Source: Flavipsychrobacter sp. (GTDB lineage Bacteria; Bacteroidota; Bacteroidia; Chitinophagales; Chitinophagaceae). Taken from it: 64,000 nucleotides of DNA. Below, in pieces: positions 25,169 to 34,661 of this stretch. The stretch spans positions 62,001 to 126,000 of the forward strand of contig JAFIGV010000029.1 in NCBI GenBank assembly GCA_017849575.1, in the 5' to 3' direction. The notes under the pieces are model-generated. The model ran no database searches. It had not been told where the DNA came from and saw only the letters and a program-made list of their open reading frames with translations. A program made the position numbers and the translations under genes. How positions within the stretch are numbered: position 1 is the first letter of the stretch; every line of letters begins with the position of its first letter.

Positions 25169-26854
25169 TTAAAAGGTCACGGACATCTTCAGTGGTTTGC
25201 CCTCGCGCAACACGGTTACCTCTGTAGTATCCCCGACTTTAAACATGCCGAGTGCCTCCATGTAGCTCTGCATACCCTGAATCTTCAGTTCGCCCATCTG
25301 CACAATGATGTCTCCTGCCTTCATGCCCGCCTTTTGTGCCGGCCTGTCATCACTCACACCGTCGATGCGTACGCCCTCTTCCTGATAGGAATAATCGGGC
25401 ATAATCCCCAGCGTCACTTTAAAGCGAACCTTTCCCACCGTGGTCTGACGTGTAGGCGTAAACGCTGGTTTTCCTTTTCCGTCCAGAGCCTTAATGATAT
25501 TGTAGGCATAGTTCAGTACCTGCACCTCTCCGAAATAATTGATCTTGTCAGCATCGTCTGAGGGCTTGTGGTAATCATGATGAATTCCGGTAAAAAAGAA
25601 CAGTACCGGAATGCCTGAATGGTAAAAGGACGTGTGATCGGACGGACCTACTCCGGAACTGTCGATGATGATCTTGAAGTCTTGATTCGTTTTGCTGACA
25701 AACTGGCCCCATACCGGCGAAGTACCCACGCCGCCTACTGTGAGCGCATGCGTTGAATCATTAAGTCGTCCGATCATGTCCATGTTGATCATGTAAGCTA
25801 TTTTGCTACTGTCCATGTTCAGCTCTTTAACCAGTGCCTTTGAGCCCAGTAGCCCCAGCTCTTCGCCGGAGAAATTGAGAAAAAGGTAATTGTAATGCTT
25901 TAACCTGCCGGCTTTAATTTTTTGCGCCAGGGCCAGCAGACCCGCGGTACCACTGGCATTGTCGTCTGCGCCATTATGAATATAAGGGGTTCGTTCTGTG
26001 GCCGGCAGGGTTGCCGAGCCTTTTGCTTTCGGATCGAGGCTGTTACCATCTTCTCCATAGCCCAGGTGATCGTAGTGAGCACCAAGAATGACTGTATAAG
26101 GAGCATGATTGTCAATATATGCGGCAATGTTGGTGCCCGTGCGCTCCGTTTTTTTCAACGATACATTGATGGAGACCTGCACGCCCGCCTGCCGGTTACG
26201 TACATAGTCATTAAAGATTCCGTCATTGACAAACACCACCGGAATATCGAGCGTCTCGTAGTCGGAATGCGGATTGAACTGTGGTGGATATTTTGAGCCG
26301 TATCCATCGTAATAAATCACCGCTGTTGCACCCTGTTTTTGAGCTTCGCGCGCTTTTTCATACATCTGCTTTTCGTAGTCGAAATGCGGGTTTTGGGCCT
26401 CATCCTCATCTGCATACAGATTGATCATCCAGATATTACCCTGTTCCAGTACGTCGGGCAATATTTCTCCGATCACTCTTGCCGGGGTATTTGCAGAAAA
26501 TGGCAGTGGAAAAGCCTGACCACTCAAAGCCATCCGTTGTGTGCCGATCCTGATCTCTGTTGCTTCCGTAGATTCTTTTCCATACACAAAGCTAAAAGGG
26601 TGTCTGTATGCATCTCCATACGGTGCAATACCCTTTTTTTCGTACCAGCTTGCCAGATAGTCGCCGGCCTTTTTTTCACCCACGCTGCCGGTGCGTCTTC
26701 CCTCCAGAGCATCAGAAGCCAAAAAACCGATGTCGGTCTGTAGTTGTTTTACCATCCTACGGTTTGCCTTTTTCTGAGCGTGGCTAAGCGTAGAGAAACT
26801 CAGGAGCAGTAAAGAACAGATCAGTGAACAGCGGCGAAAAGCAGATTGATTCAT
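25169..26854 (-). CDS. Secreted M28 metallopeptidase with PA and PDZ domains
   Basis: 561 residues with signal peptide ending STLSHAQ. Order: N-terminal part, PA-like insertion (about 110-230), M28 catalytic domain (about 240-440) with the two-zinc ligands in ILGAHYDHLGY, HNGADDNASGTAGLL, SGEELGLLGS, NMDMIGR and SDHTSFYH. A C-terminal PDZ domain (about 465-561) shows VSDDRPAQKAGMKAGDIIVQMG. Likely an aminopeptidase acting in the periplasm or outside; the PDZ may bind peptide C-termini. A TAAATTTG box 8 bases before the ATG predicts a near-leaderless mRNA. Confidence 0.9.
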   Translation of the reverse strand: MNQSAFRRCSLICSLLLLSFSTLSHAQKKANRRMVKQLQTDIGFLASDALEGRRTGSVGEKKAGDYLASWYEKKGIAPYGDAYRHPFSFVYGKESTEATEIRIGTQRMALSGQAFPLPFSANTPARVIGEILPDVLEQGNIWMINLYADEDEAQNPHFDYEKQMYEKAREAQKQGATAVIYYDGYGSKYPPQFNPHSDYETLDIPVVFVNDGIFNDYVRNRQAGVQVSINVSLKKTERTGTNIAAYIDNHAPYTVILGAHYDHLGYGEDGNSLDPKAKGSATLPATERTPYIHNGADDNASGTAGLLALAQKIKAGRLKHYNYLFLNFSGEELGLLGSKALVKELNMDSSKIAYMINMDMIGRLNDSTHALTVGGVGTSPVWGQFVSKTNQDFKIIIDSSGVGPSDHTSFYHSGIPVLFFFTGIHHDYHKPSDDADKINYFGEVQVLNYAYNIIKALDGKGKPAFTPTRQTTVGKVRFKVTLGIMPDYSYQEEGVRIDGVSDDRPAQKAGMKAGDIIVQMGELKIQGMQSYMEALGMFKVGDTTEVTVLREGKPLKMSVTF

Positions 26855-26861
26855 ACGGCCA

Positions 26862-26869
26862 CAAATTTA
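26862..26869 (-). promoter_or_regulatory. Candidate -7 promoter box for the M28 peptidase gene
   Basis: TAAATTTG on the minus strand, 7 bases before the ATG at 26854; full TANNTTTG match. Confidence 0.5.
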
Positions 26870-26893
26870 CGTTGGGCAGCGCCGAAATGGATG

Positions 26894-26921
26894 AAAAAAA
26901 AGTCCCGCCGAAGCAGGACTT
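26894..26921 (-). terminator. Rho-independent terminator of scpB
   Basis: Minus-strand stem AAGTCC / GGACTT followed by a run of T, 23 bases beyond the scpB stop. Confidence 0.7.
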
Positions 26922-26943
26922 GTATAATCAACAAACAAAACAC

Positions 26944-27582
26944 TTAATCTGCCGACTGCAAACTTCCGTCGGCGTGAACCATCAGCGGCGCATCGCCACC
27001 ATCGGGATGGGCATCGGCTCCGCTGGTGGGTAGTACGATTTCGGTGCTCGAAATGTCTTTGAGCTGTGGTAATTCACTCGCTGAGTTGATACCGAGGTAA
27101 TCCATGAAACTTTTGGAAGTGGTGTACACCAATGGCTTTCCAACCATGTCTTCATTTCTGCCGGCGATCACAATCAATTCCTTTTCGAGCAATTTCTGTA
27201 TGGAATAGTCTGCGCTTACGCCCCTTATATATTCGATCTCGGCTTTTGTGATGGGCTGTTTATAGGCGATGATGGAGAGTGTTTCCATGGCTGCCGCCGA
27301 CAGCTTTTTGATATGCTTATCGCCATTGAGCTGTAGCACTGTTTTGTGAAAAGCTTTTTTGGTAAGAAACTGATAGCCTCCGCCCGCTTCTTTCAGATGA
27401 AACGGATAGTATTCCGCATCGTACTTTTCCCGTACCGCTTCGATGCAAGTGGTTATACGTTCTTCTTCAACCGACTCTTCCATAGCCTGGCTTACCATTT
27501 CGGTAATCTCCATCTGGGTAATGGGTCGTTCGCTGGCAAAGATCAGCGCCTCTACGTGGGGCATCAGTTGTTCGATATCCAT
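26944..27582 (-). CDS. scpB: Segregation and condensation protein B
   Basis: 212 residues from MDIEQLMPHVEALIFASE; an ATG three codons earlier (27591) is equally open. ScpB is a kleisin-associated subunit of the Smc-ScpA-ScpB condensin. Two winged-helix regions are seen: EALIFASERPITQMEITEMV, and LSIIAYKQPITKAEIEYIRG with VSADYSIQKLLEKELI. Those motifs are diagnostic. A long Asp/Gly-rich tail after about residue 180 (PTSGADAHPDGGDAPLMVH) is not part of the fold. scpA is not adjacent. A TATTTTCG near-match to the -7 box is at 27607-27614. Confidence 0.93.
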   Translation of the reverse strand: MDIEQLMPHVEALIFASERPITQMEITEMVSQAMEESVEEERITTCIEAVREKYDAEYYPFHLKEAGGGYQFLTKKAFHKTVLQLNGDKHIKKLSAAAMETLSIIAYKQPITKAEIEYIRGVSADYSIQKLLEKELIVIAGRNEDMVGKPLVYTTSKSFMDYLGINSASELPQLKDISSTEIVLPTSGADAHPDGGDAPLMVHADGSLQSAD

Positions 27583-27776
27583 AGCTGACACAATTTCTGT
27601 TCACATCGAAAATAGCACAGCACCCTAAATTGATGCCGAAAAGTAATGCACAGCTTGTGAGTAAATAGCGGTCAAAATACCCCGGCCGGCCTACTTGAGC
27701 GAAGGTAGGAAAATACGAGCATTGGGCATGCTCCTGTTGCCGTTTCTACGGGTGCAGCACTCGTTGAGGAGCAAGA

Positions 27777-29162
27777 CTATGCGTTGAGAAACAACTGCGG
27801 AACTACACCGATGAGAATGACCAGCAGACAAGTGATGCCGAGCATCAGCTTATCATAACCCGTGATTTCAGAATTAAACTCTGGTGTACCCGGCTTAAAG
27901 TACATGGCAATGATGACCCTGAAATAGTAGAATGCGCTAACAGCAGCCATCAATAAAGCAAAAATGACCAACCACATCACCTGACCCTGTTGCACGGCGG
28001 CTAACAAAACGAAATACTTTGCCATAAACCCGCCGGTGAGCGGTATGCCGGCAAGCGAAAACAAGAATATGGCAGTAAAAAAAGCAAGCATCGGCTCCTT
28101 CCTTGCGAGGCCGTTGAAACCATCGTAGGTGTAGTCTTTCATTTTAAGCAACACGGCAAATACGCCAATAGAAGCAACGCTGTAAGCTACCGCATAGATG
28201 ATAATGCCCTGCCATGCCGTAGCATTCACCGAAAGCACGGCAAACAGCATAAAACCCGCCTGTGCAATGGATGAGTACGCCAGCATGCGTTTCACACTTT
28301 GCTGGAAGACAGCGGTTAGGTTTCCGATAAGCAAAGTGAGCGCCGTAATGATGGCGATGATCAGCATCCAATGGTTGCTGAGATTGCCAAAAGACGCGTG
28401 GAATAACCGAAGAAACGCAACAAATACGCCCACCTTGACAATGGTGCTCATGAAGGCGGTAAACGGTGTAGGAGATCCGTCATACACATCGGGTGTCCAC
28501 ATGTGCATCGGTGCTGCCGAAACTTTGAAGCCGAGCCCGATAATCAGGAACATGATACCGGCCAGGGCCAATGGATTGAGCGCATCGGTCTGAAGCATTC
28601 TAAAGCCCAGAATATCAAAGGTGCCCGTAGCTCCATACAGCAGTGTGATACCCATCAGCAAGATGCCGGTGGAAAAAGAACCCATCAGGAAATACTTGAG
28701 AGCGGCCTCGCTGCTTTTCAGATTGCGCTTGTCGCTACCAGCAAGAATGTACTGAGGAATGGAAAGTATTTCGATACCGATGAAAAGTATGAGGAGGTTG
28801 TTGTAACCGGACAGCAGGTATATGCCTACTAGTATAAAAGCAATCAGGGCAAAATACTCTCCGACATGTGAACCTACGCGAGCAATGTCTTTACCGAGCA
28901 GCAGGACGTATAGCAGCGTGCAGCCGGTCATCAGCAGATTAAACCAAAGGGCAAAGCTATCGAGGCTCAGCATGTTGTTAAAGAACGACTGCGCACCATT
29001 AGCCATCACATTGTGAGCATCGTACACTTCCCAGATGTTGATGCCGAGCAACACAAACAACAACCCAACGATCAACGTGTGGATGGAAGATTTCTTTTGC
29101 AACATGATGCTGCTGAACATCATGATCACTCCTATTAAAGTTGCCGCAATTATTGCTTTCAT
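27777..29162 (-). CDS. nuoN: NADH-quinone oxidoreductase subunit N
   Basis: 461 residues, about 13-14 helices; one of three antiporter-like proton-channel subunits of complex I. Family markers: GIEILSIPQYILAGSDKR, SSEAALKYFLMGSFSTGILL with the conserved Glu/Lys, MHMWTPDVYDGSPTPFTAFM, and SVKRMLAYSSIAQAGFM. Last gene of the leftward nuo operon, 79 bases after nuoM. No clear terminator follows in the 185 bases before scpB. Confidence 0.95.
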   Translation of the reverse strand: MKAIIAATLIGVIMMFSSIMLQKKSSIHTLIVGLLFVLLGINIWEVYDAHNVMANGAQSFFNNMLSLDSFALWFNLLMTGCTLLYVLLLGKDIARVGSHVGEYFALIAFILVGIYLLSGYNNLLILFIGIEILSIPQYILAGSDKRNLKSSEAALKYFLMGSFSTGILLMGITLLYGATGTFDILGFRMLQTDALNPLALAGIMFLIIGLGFKVSAAPMHMWTPDVYDGSPTPFTAFMSTIVKVGVFVAFLRLFHASFGNLSNHWMLIIAIITALTLLIGNLTAVFQQSVKRMLAYSSIAQAGFMLFAVLSVNATAWQGIIIYAVAYSVASIGVFAVLLKMKDYTYDGFNGLARKEPMLAFFTAIFLFSLAGIPLTGGFMAKYFVLLAAVQQGQVMWLVIFALLMAAVSAFYYFRVIIAMYFKPGTPEFNSEITGYDKLMLGITCLLVILIGVVPQLFLNA

Positions 29163-29241
29163 ATTTTCAAAACCAGGACGTTACAGCATGCTGATTGGTC
29201 CGATTATTTATTTTAGTTCTTTAGTTACTCTCTGCCGGACA

Positions 29242-30684
29242 TCAGGGTAAAATAGCTCCTGAAATACCGCTTGTAAGTTCCAGTAAGGGTTTAGGATACA
29301 CACCTAAAAAAATGACCAGCACCACGATCAGGGCCATGGCTACACTCTCGTTCAGCGTCATATCTTTAGCTACTTGCATAGGCACCGTATTACCAAATGC
29401 CGTTTTTTGCACCATATTAAGTGTATATACTGCACCGAGTATGATACCCACACCCGCCACCACCATGTAGGTCATACTAAAAGCCGATGCCCCCTGAAAA
29501 ATTCCATTAAACAACATGAACTCGCCAATAAAGCCGTTGGTCAGGGGCAGAGCGATGTTGGCAAAGGCAATGATCAGCAGCGCTATAGACATTTGGGGTG
29601 CCGAAGTGGCCATACCTCCCAGCTTGCTCATATCGCGGGTACCCCAGCGATTTTCTACCATACTAACGATCAGCCACATGCCGGTGATATTGATGCCATG
29701 GTTGAACATTTGTACCATAAGCCCGTGCATACCTACTTCGCTGTGGGCAAAAGCTGCCGCGCACATAAGACCCATATGGGCTATAGAAGAGTAAGCTACA
29801 AGTCGCTTCAAGTCTGTTTGCACAATAGCGAGGAGCGAAGCATATACGATGCCGATCACCGAAAGCACGATCACAGTATCGGTCCAGAAGGCAACGCCGG
29901 AAGGTACAACCGGCAACAACCATCTTACCACCGCAAACATTCCCATCTTCACCATGAGTGCACTTAGTATAATTGTAACCGGCGTGGGAGACTGTTCATA
30001 GGTATCGGGTTGCCAGGTGTGAAAAGGGAAAATGGGCATTTTGATAGCAAAGGCAATGAAAATAAGCCAGAAGAGCCAGCTTTGATTTTCCGGAGAAAGG
30101 GAAGCGCCTGCGCGGGTAATGTTTGCCCAGGAATAACTGTCGGCGCCGGGGGTAAGAGTAGCAAGGTAAATCAACCCTGCCAGCATCATAAGGCTGCCCA
30201 AAAAAGTGTAAACAAAAAACTTAAAAGTAACGGCAATGCGCCTTTCGCCACCCCAACGCGAACATAAAAAATACACGGGTATCAGCGCGAGCTCCCAAAA
30301 GAAGTAAAACAACAGGGCATCGTAGGCCAGGAAAACACCGGTGATGCCCGCCTGAGACAGTAGCATCAGGCCGTAAAAGCTCCAGGGCCGTTCCACTTCC
30401 TTGTTCCAGTTGGCGATAATCACCACCGGCATAACAATACCCGTAAGCAGGCAGAGCATAGCGCTCATCCCATCGGCCTGCAGGCTAAACTGCGTTCCCA
30501 ATTGCGGTATCCAGGGCATTGAAAAGCCCAGCGGTCCATTGCCTGTCTCAAAAGCTACGTAGGCAGATAAAGCAAGTGTTGCCAGTGAACTCGCCAAAGC
30601 AAGCCCTTTGGCACCGTTGCCTTTCACCAGAAAACTAAAGATACCGGCGATAAGGGGAACAAATATGAGTAACGTGAGCATCAT
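29242..30684 (-). CDS. nuoM: NADH-quinone oxidoreductase subunit M
   Basis: 480 residues, multi-spanning antiporter-like subunit. Conserved residues are visible in FYFFWELALIPVYFLCSRWG (Glu of the first half), MPIFPFHTWQPDTYEQSPTP, and LKRLVAYSSIAHMGLMCAA. These form the proton path of the membrane arm, between NuoL and NuoN. Starts 21 bases after nuoL. Length is close to the usual 490-510. Confidence 0.95.
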   Translation of the reverse strand: MMLTLLIFVPLIAGIFSFLVKGNGAKGLALASSLATLALSAYVAFETGNGPLGFSMPWIPQLGTQFSLQADGMSAMLCLLTGIVMPVVIIANWNKEVERPWSFYGLMLLSQAGITGVFLAYDALLFYFFWELALIPVYFLCSRWGGERRIAVTFKFFVYTFLGSLMMLAGLIYLATLTPGADSYSWANITRAGASLSPENQSWLFWLIFIAFAIKMPIFPFHTWQPDTYEQSPTPVTIILSALMVKMGMFAVVRWLLPVVPSGVAFWTDTVIVLSVIGIVYASLLAIVQTDLKRLVAYSSIAHMGLMCAAAFAHSEVGMHGLMVQMFNHGINITGMWLIVSMVENRWGTRDMSKLGGMATSAPQMSIALLIIAFANIALPLTNGFIGEFMLFNGIFQGASAFSMTYMVVAGVGIILGAVYTLNMVQKTAFGNTVPMQVAKDMTLNESVAMALIVVLVIFLGVYPKPLLELTSGISGAILP

Positions 30685-30705
30685 AATTTCTATACTGTGC
30701 AGGAT

Positions 30706-32586
30706 TTATCCGATCCAGAAAAAACTTATAGCAAATAATACGGTCATTCCGATCACCATCATAAAGATGTAAAAACCAACCTGACCTGTTTGCAGCAATC
30801 GCGTCCGATCTCCACCCCATCGCACTGTTTTACCAATGCCGTTTACCAATCCGTCAATAGCCATTTTTTCTACAAAGCGATCCAGAATATTTGAGAAAGC
30901 GGTGATCGGACGGACAATAATGCTGTCATAGAGTTCATCCACATACCATTTGTTTTCCAACACCTTCGATAGACCTGTGTTTGGAGCAAAAGAAGGTTTC
31001 CTGTTGGCAGCAAATCCGGCAATTGAAAACACAATAGCTACCACGGTAGATATGCCCAAAAGCATCCACTCTGTGCTATGTTCCATTTCGTGCAGACCAA
31101 GGTTAGTTACCGAAGAGCTGAGGAAGGATCCAAGCATATGATGTTCACTGATCACGGCGGGCAAACCTACATAACCGCCAACAACAGAAAGTATAGCCAG
31201 TATAATCAAAGGAATTGTAATGGCAGCAGGGCTTTCGTGCAGGTGATGTTCCTGTTCGTGCGTGCCGCGGAATGTGCCGGTGAAGGTGAGCGTATATAAG
31301 CGGAACATATAAAACGCCGTCATCATAGCGCCGATAAGCCCCAGCACATAAATGGCTTTGTTACCGGCAAATGTTGACCCAAGTATTTCATCCTTTGAAA
31401 AGAAACCTGAAAAACCAGGAATGCCGGCGATGGCCAAACAGCCGATTAGAAAAGTGATTTGCGTGATTTTCATGTGCTTGCCAAGACCACCCATTTTTCG
31501 AATATCCTGTTCGCCACCCATTGCGTGGATGACACTTCCCGAGCCCAGGAATAACAAGGCTTTGAAAAAAGCATGAGTCATTACGTGAAATACAGCAGTA
31601 GTGTAAGCGCCCATGCCAAGCGCCATAAACATAAAACCGAGTTGACTGACGGTAGAATAAGCCAGCACCTTCTTAATATCGTATTGTTTGATAGCTATTG
31701 TTGCTGCAAGCAGTGCAGTAGCACAGCCAATCCAGGCTACCAGATGGAGCGCTGCGGGTGCAAGATTGTATAAGGCATTACTTCTCGCAATCATGTAGAT
31801 ACCGGCCGTGACCATTGTTGCAGCATGTATTAATGCAGAAACCGGCGTTGGTCCGGCCATGGCATCGGGCAGCCAGGTATATAGGGGTATCTGCGCAGAC
31901 TTACCCATAGCACCGATAAACAGACAAATAGCTATCCAGTTGTAAGTGGAGTTGCTTACAGGGGCATTACCATTTTGTAGTTGCCCGAAAAAATCGGAGT
32001 AAGTAAGTGTGCCGAAATGATAAAGGATCAACAGCATTCCCACCAGAAAACCGAGGTCGCCGATGCGGTTCATTACGAATGCCTTTTTAGCCGCATTGGT
32101 GTAATCGCGGTTCTTAAACCAAAATCCGATGAGCAGATAAGAGCAAAGGCCCACGCCTTCCCAGCCAATGAACATCACCAGATAATTGGCACCAAGCACC
32201 AGCAACAGCATGGAGAACACAAACAGGTTGAGGTAGGCAAAGTACTTCACCATGCCTTCATCATCGTGCATATAGGATGTAGAATATACATGGATGAGAA
32301 AGCCAATGCCGGTGATGATGAGCAGGAAGAGTGCCGACAAGCTATCTACCTGGAAAGCGAGAGGTATATGCAGGCTGCCGGTTTCAATAAAGTCGAAAAG
32401 CGTCACCGTTTTGGATACACCGCTCCTCACTTCAAAGAAGATACCGAGCGATACTGCAAAAGATGCCAGCACGGCAAGGCTGCCAATAATGCCTCCTATG
32501 CTTTTAGGGATCGTACGCCAGCCCAGTCCGTTGATAAGAAAACCGATGAGCGGAAAAAGAGGAATGAGATAAACTAAGTCTGTCAT
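30706..32586 (-). CDS. nuoL: NADH-quinone oxidoreductase subunit L
   Basis: 626 residues, the distal proton-pumping subunit with the long amphipathic helix at its C-terminus. Markers: IGWEGVGLCSYLLIGFW, MGKSAQIPLYTWLPDAMAGP, TPVSALIHAATMVTAGIYM and IKKVLAYSTVSQLGFMFMA. The last 100 residues (LENKWYVDELYDSIIVRPIT) are the lateral helix and final membrane segment. Starts 12 bases after nuoK. Confidence 0.96.
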   Translation of the reverse strand: MTDLVYLIPLFPLIGFLINGLGWRTIPKSIGGIIGSLAVLASFAVSLGIFFEVRSGVSKTVTLFDFIETGSLHIPLAFQVDSLSALFLLIITGIGFLIHVYSTSYMHDDEGMVKYFAYLNLFVFSMLLLVLGANYLVMFIGWEGVGLCSYLLIGFWFKNRDYTNAAKKAFVMNRIGDLGFLVGMLLILYHFGTLTYSDFFGQLQNGNAPVSNSTYNWIAICLFIGAMGKSAQIPLYTWLPDAMAGPTPVSALIHAATMVTAGIYMIARSNALYNLAPAALHLVAWIGCATALLAATIAIKQYDIKKVLAYSTVSQLGFMFMALGMGAYTTAVFHVMTHAFFKALLFLGSGSVIHAMGGEQDIRKMGGLGKHMKITQITFLIGCLAIAGIPGFSGFFSKDEILGSTFAGNKAIYVLGLIGAMMTAFYMFRLYTLTFTGTFRGTHEQEHHLHESPAAITIPLIILAILSVVGGYVGLPAVISEHHMLGSFLSSSVTNLGLHEMEHSTEWMLLGISTVVAIVFSIAGFAANRKPSFAPNTGLSKVLENKWYVDELYDSIIVRPITAFSNILDRFVEKMAIDGLVNGIGKTVRWGGDRTRLLQTGQVGFYIFMMVIGMTVLFAISFFWIG

Positions 32587-32598
32587 TGCCTTCCGGGC

Positions 32599-32898
32599 TT
32601 AGTGTTTAAGTCTGTTAAGAATATTGATATCTACCGAATGTACCTTTCTATACATCATTACAATGATCGCCAGCCCCACTGCAACTTCGGCGGCAGCCAC
32701 CACCATGATGAAGAAGACAAATATCTGCGACGACGGATCGTTGAACATTTTAGAAAAAGCCACCAGCAATAGGTTCACAGCGTTGAGCATGAGCTCGATG
32801 CACATAAAAATGATGATGGCATTGCGCCGCATCAGCGTACCCATGATGCCGATGCAAAAAAGTGCAATGCTCAGGAATATGTAGTATTGAATTGGCAT
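32599..32898 (-). CDS. nuoK: NADH-quinone oxidoreductase subunit K
   Basis: 99 residues with three helices. The conserved membrane Glu residues are in IIFMCIELMLNAVNLLLVAF and FFIMVVAAAEVAVGLAIIVM. Part of the E-channel next to NuoJ and NuoA. Lies 11 bases after nuoJ. Confidence 0.95.
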   Translation of the reverse strand: MPIQYYIFLSIALFCIGIMGTLMRRNAIIIFMCIELMLNAVNLLLVAFSKMFNDPSSQIFVFFIMVVAAAEVAVGLAIIVMMYRKVHSVDINILNRLKH

Positions 32899-32909
32899 TT
32901 CTTTGGCGC

Positions 32910-33449
32910 TTAGTTTTGATGAGGATTTCTTTCTGAAACAACAGGATGCACGCTTTCCTTTTTACCGATGACGATGGCACCAATCATGGCACTTAGAAAC
33001 AGTACACTGCTGATCTCGAAAGGCAGTACATAATTTTGAAACAGCGTTTTACCCAGATTTTTTATCAGGCCAATGTCAGTAGCTTCCCGCTCCAGCGTAC
33101 CATGGGTGCGTGCATCTCTTAAGGCCGCCAGGATAACCAGAAAAAGGATACCCCCGGAAATGATGCCCGCAAATTGTACCAACCGGCTTTTTTGCGGCTC
33201 TACATCAGCATTCAGGTTCATGAGCATAATCACAAACAGGAAGAGCACCATGATGGCGCCCGCATACACAATAATATTTACAATTGCCAGAAACTGCGCA
33301 TTCATCAGAATATAATGTCCTGAAATAGAAAAGAAAGTGGCGATGAGAAAAAGCACACTGTTTACGGGGTTGCGGCTCAGTACCACACCCAGCGCACAGC
33401 TAATAGCCATGATGGTAAGCAACCAAAACAAAATCTCAAAAAGGTCCAT
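32910..33449 (-). CDS. nuoJ: NADH-quinone oxidoreductase subunit J
   Basis: 179 residues, five helices. VVLSRNPVNSVLFLIATFFS and VNIIVYAGAIMVLFLFVIML are the family motifs; the latter contains the helix-3 pi-bulge Tyr-Ala-Gly segment. The start ATG overlaps the nuoI stop as TAATG, indicating translational coupling. Confidence 0.94.
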   Translation of the reverse strand: MDLFEILFWLLTIMAISCALGVVLSRNPVNSVLFLIATFFSISGHYILMNAQFLAIVNIIVYAGAIMVLFLFVIMLMNLNADVEPQKSRLVQFAGIISGGILFLVILAALRDARTHGTLEREATDIGLIKNLGKTLFQNYVLPFEISSVLFLSAMIGAIVIGKKESVHPVVSERNPHQN

Positions 33450-33961
33450 TATTGAGTGTTCTCTTGTTTTTTAGGATGAGGAATCAGCAGGTCTTCTTTT
33501 TTGTAGATCATGCTTCTTCTCGAATAGTTTGAAGGCATTACGGTCTCACTCAGATAGATGGCATCTTTGGGGCATGCTTCTTCGCAAAAACCACAGAAGA
33601 TGCATCTGAGCATATTGATCTCATATTTGGCAGCATATTTCTCTTCGCGATAAAGATTTTCTTCACCCGGCTTTCTCTCTGCACCTTCCATGGTTATGGC
33701 TTCTGCAGGACAAGCCAGTGCACAAAGTCCGCAGGCGGTGCAGCGTTCGCGTCCCTGCTCGTCGCGGTTCAGCACATGCAGCCCACGAAATACGGGGCTA
33801 AACGGACGCTTTTCTTCCGGATAGCTTACCGTAGCTTTCTTCTTGAAGATATGCCCAAGCGTAATACTCAGACCCTTAAGTATAGCCGGCACATAGATCT
33901 TCTCTCCGAAGGTCATCGGATCCCGGTTAATCTGCACTGATCTATTGGTTAGCTTCTGCAT
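33449..33961 (-). CDS. nuoI: NADH-quinone oxidoreductase subunit I (2x[4Fe-4S])
   Basis: 170 residues. Two ferredoxin-type clusters: CTACGLCALACPAEAI and CIFCGFCEEACPKDAI, clusters N6a and N6b that carry electrons to NuoB. The N-terminal HIFKKKATVSYPEEKRPFSP is the expected lead. Here it follows the inserted MntA/HepT pair instead of nuoH, with 35 bases from the hepT stop. Confidence 0.96.
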   Translation of the reverse strand: MQKLTNRSVQINRDPMTFGEKIYVPAILKGLSITLGHIFKKKATVSYPEEKRPFSPVFRGLHVLNRDEQGRERCTACGLCALACPAEAITMEGAERKPGEENLYREEKYAAKYEINMLRCIFCGFCEEACPKDAIYLSETVMPSNYSRRSMIYKKEDLLIPHPKKQENTQ

Positions 33962-33996
33962 GGTTTACGATTCATTTTTGCTGGTGATTATCATAT

Positions 33997-34356
33997 TCAC
34001 CTGTTTTCATCCTTCCAATCATCAATAATAGTCATCACATGCTCTTTGAGTGGCTCGATATCGTTTTGTACAATCTCCCAAACTTCCTTCCATACGATGT
34101 TGAAGTACGCATGAATATAAAAGTTCCTCGCTCCTATTATTCCTTTCCAGTCCACTTCACTGTGCTTCGTTTGAAGTTCCACACTCAAAAAGTTCGCTGC
34201 TTCACCTATTATTTCAATGTGCTTTTGAACGGAATATTTCAAAAGATCATTATTGTAAAATTCGTCTTCTAAGATTCCCCGGGTATGCTCTAATATAAAA
34301 TTGGCAGAGGCGAGAATATGTTCCAGCCTTGTTTTATCAGCTTCACCCTTTTTCAT
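33997..34356 (-). CDS. hepT: HepT-like HEPN ribonuclease toxin (DUF86)
   Basis: 119 residues, all-helical HEPN fold. The RNase motif RX4HXY is present as GARNFYIHAYF near residue 90. Earlier DLLKYSVQKHIEIIGEAANFL is the usual DUF86 helix. HepT toxins cut RNA (tRNA in the Shewanella example) and are neutralised when MntA transfers AMP to the Tyr of this motif. The start overlaps the end of mntA by 14 bases. The pair sits inside the nuo operon between nuoH and nuoI. Confidence 0.87.
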   Translation of the reverse strand: MKKGEADKTRLEHILASANFILEHTRGILEDEFYNNDLLKYSVQKHIEIIGEAANFLSVELQTKHSEVDWKGIIGARNFYIHAYFNIVWKEVWEIVQNDIEPLKEHVMTIIDDWKDENR

Positions 34357-34657
34357 ACAAAAGCTGCTTTTCCTTGTTGATCCTTACGAGAAAATTCCAG
34401 TTCGACACATGTTCAGGTCTATCAGCATTTGCTACCACATCTACCTTCCTATCCGAAAATACCTCCTCCAAATCCTGATACCAACGAAAAAAAGCCCATC
34501 CTATTTTTTGCGTCCTGTCCAGATCTACCAACAAGTCCACATCACTATTTTCATCCGCTTCGCCCCTTGCATACGACCCAAATAAATAAACACGTTTCAC
34601 AGGCTTATCTTTAAAATAGTCTGCAACCACTTGTTTTATTTCCTGTATCGTCAGCAT
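34343..34657 (-). CDS. mntA: MntA-like minimal nucleotidyltransferase antitoxin
   Basis: 104 residues. The polymerase-beta-like motif GSX10DXD is exact: GSYARGEADENSDVDLLVDL. The third acidic residue is probably in VDVVANAD. The protein is expected to AMPylate and silence the adjacent HEPN toxin. It starts only 4 bases after the nuoH stop, so it should be made from the nuo transcript. The gene order antitoxin then toxin is the usual one. Confidence 0.87.
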   Translation of the reverse strand: MLTIQEIKQVVADYFKDKPVKRVYLFGSYARGEADENSDVDLLVDLDRTQKIGWAFFRWYQDLEEVFSDRKVDVVANADRPEHVSNWNFLVRINKEKQLLYEKG

Positions 34658-34661
34658 CCGT

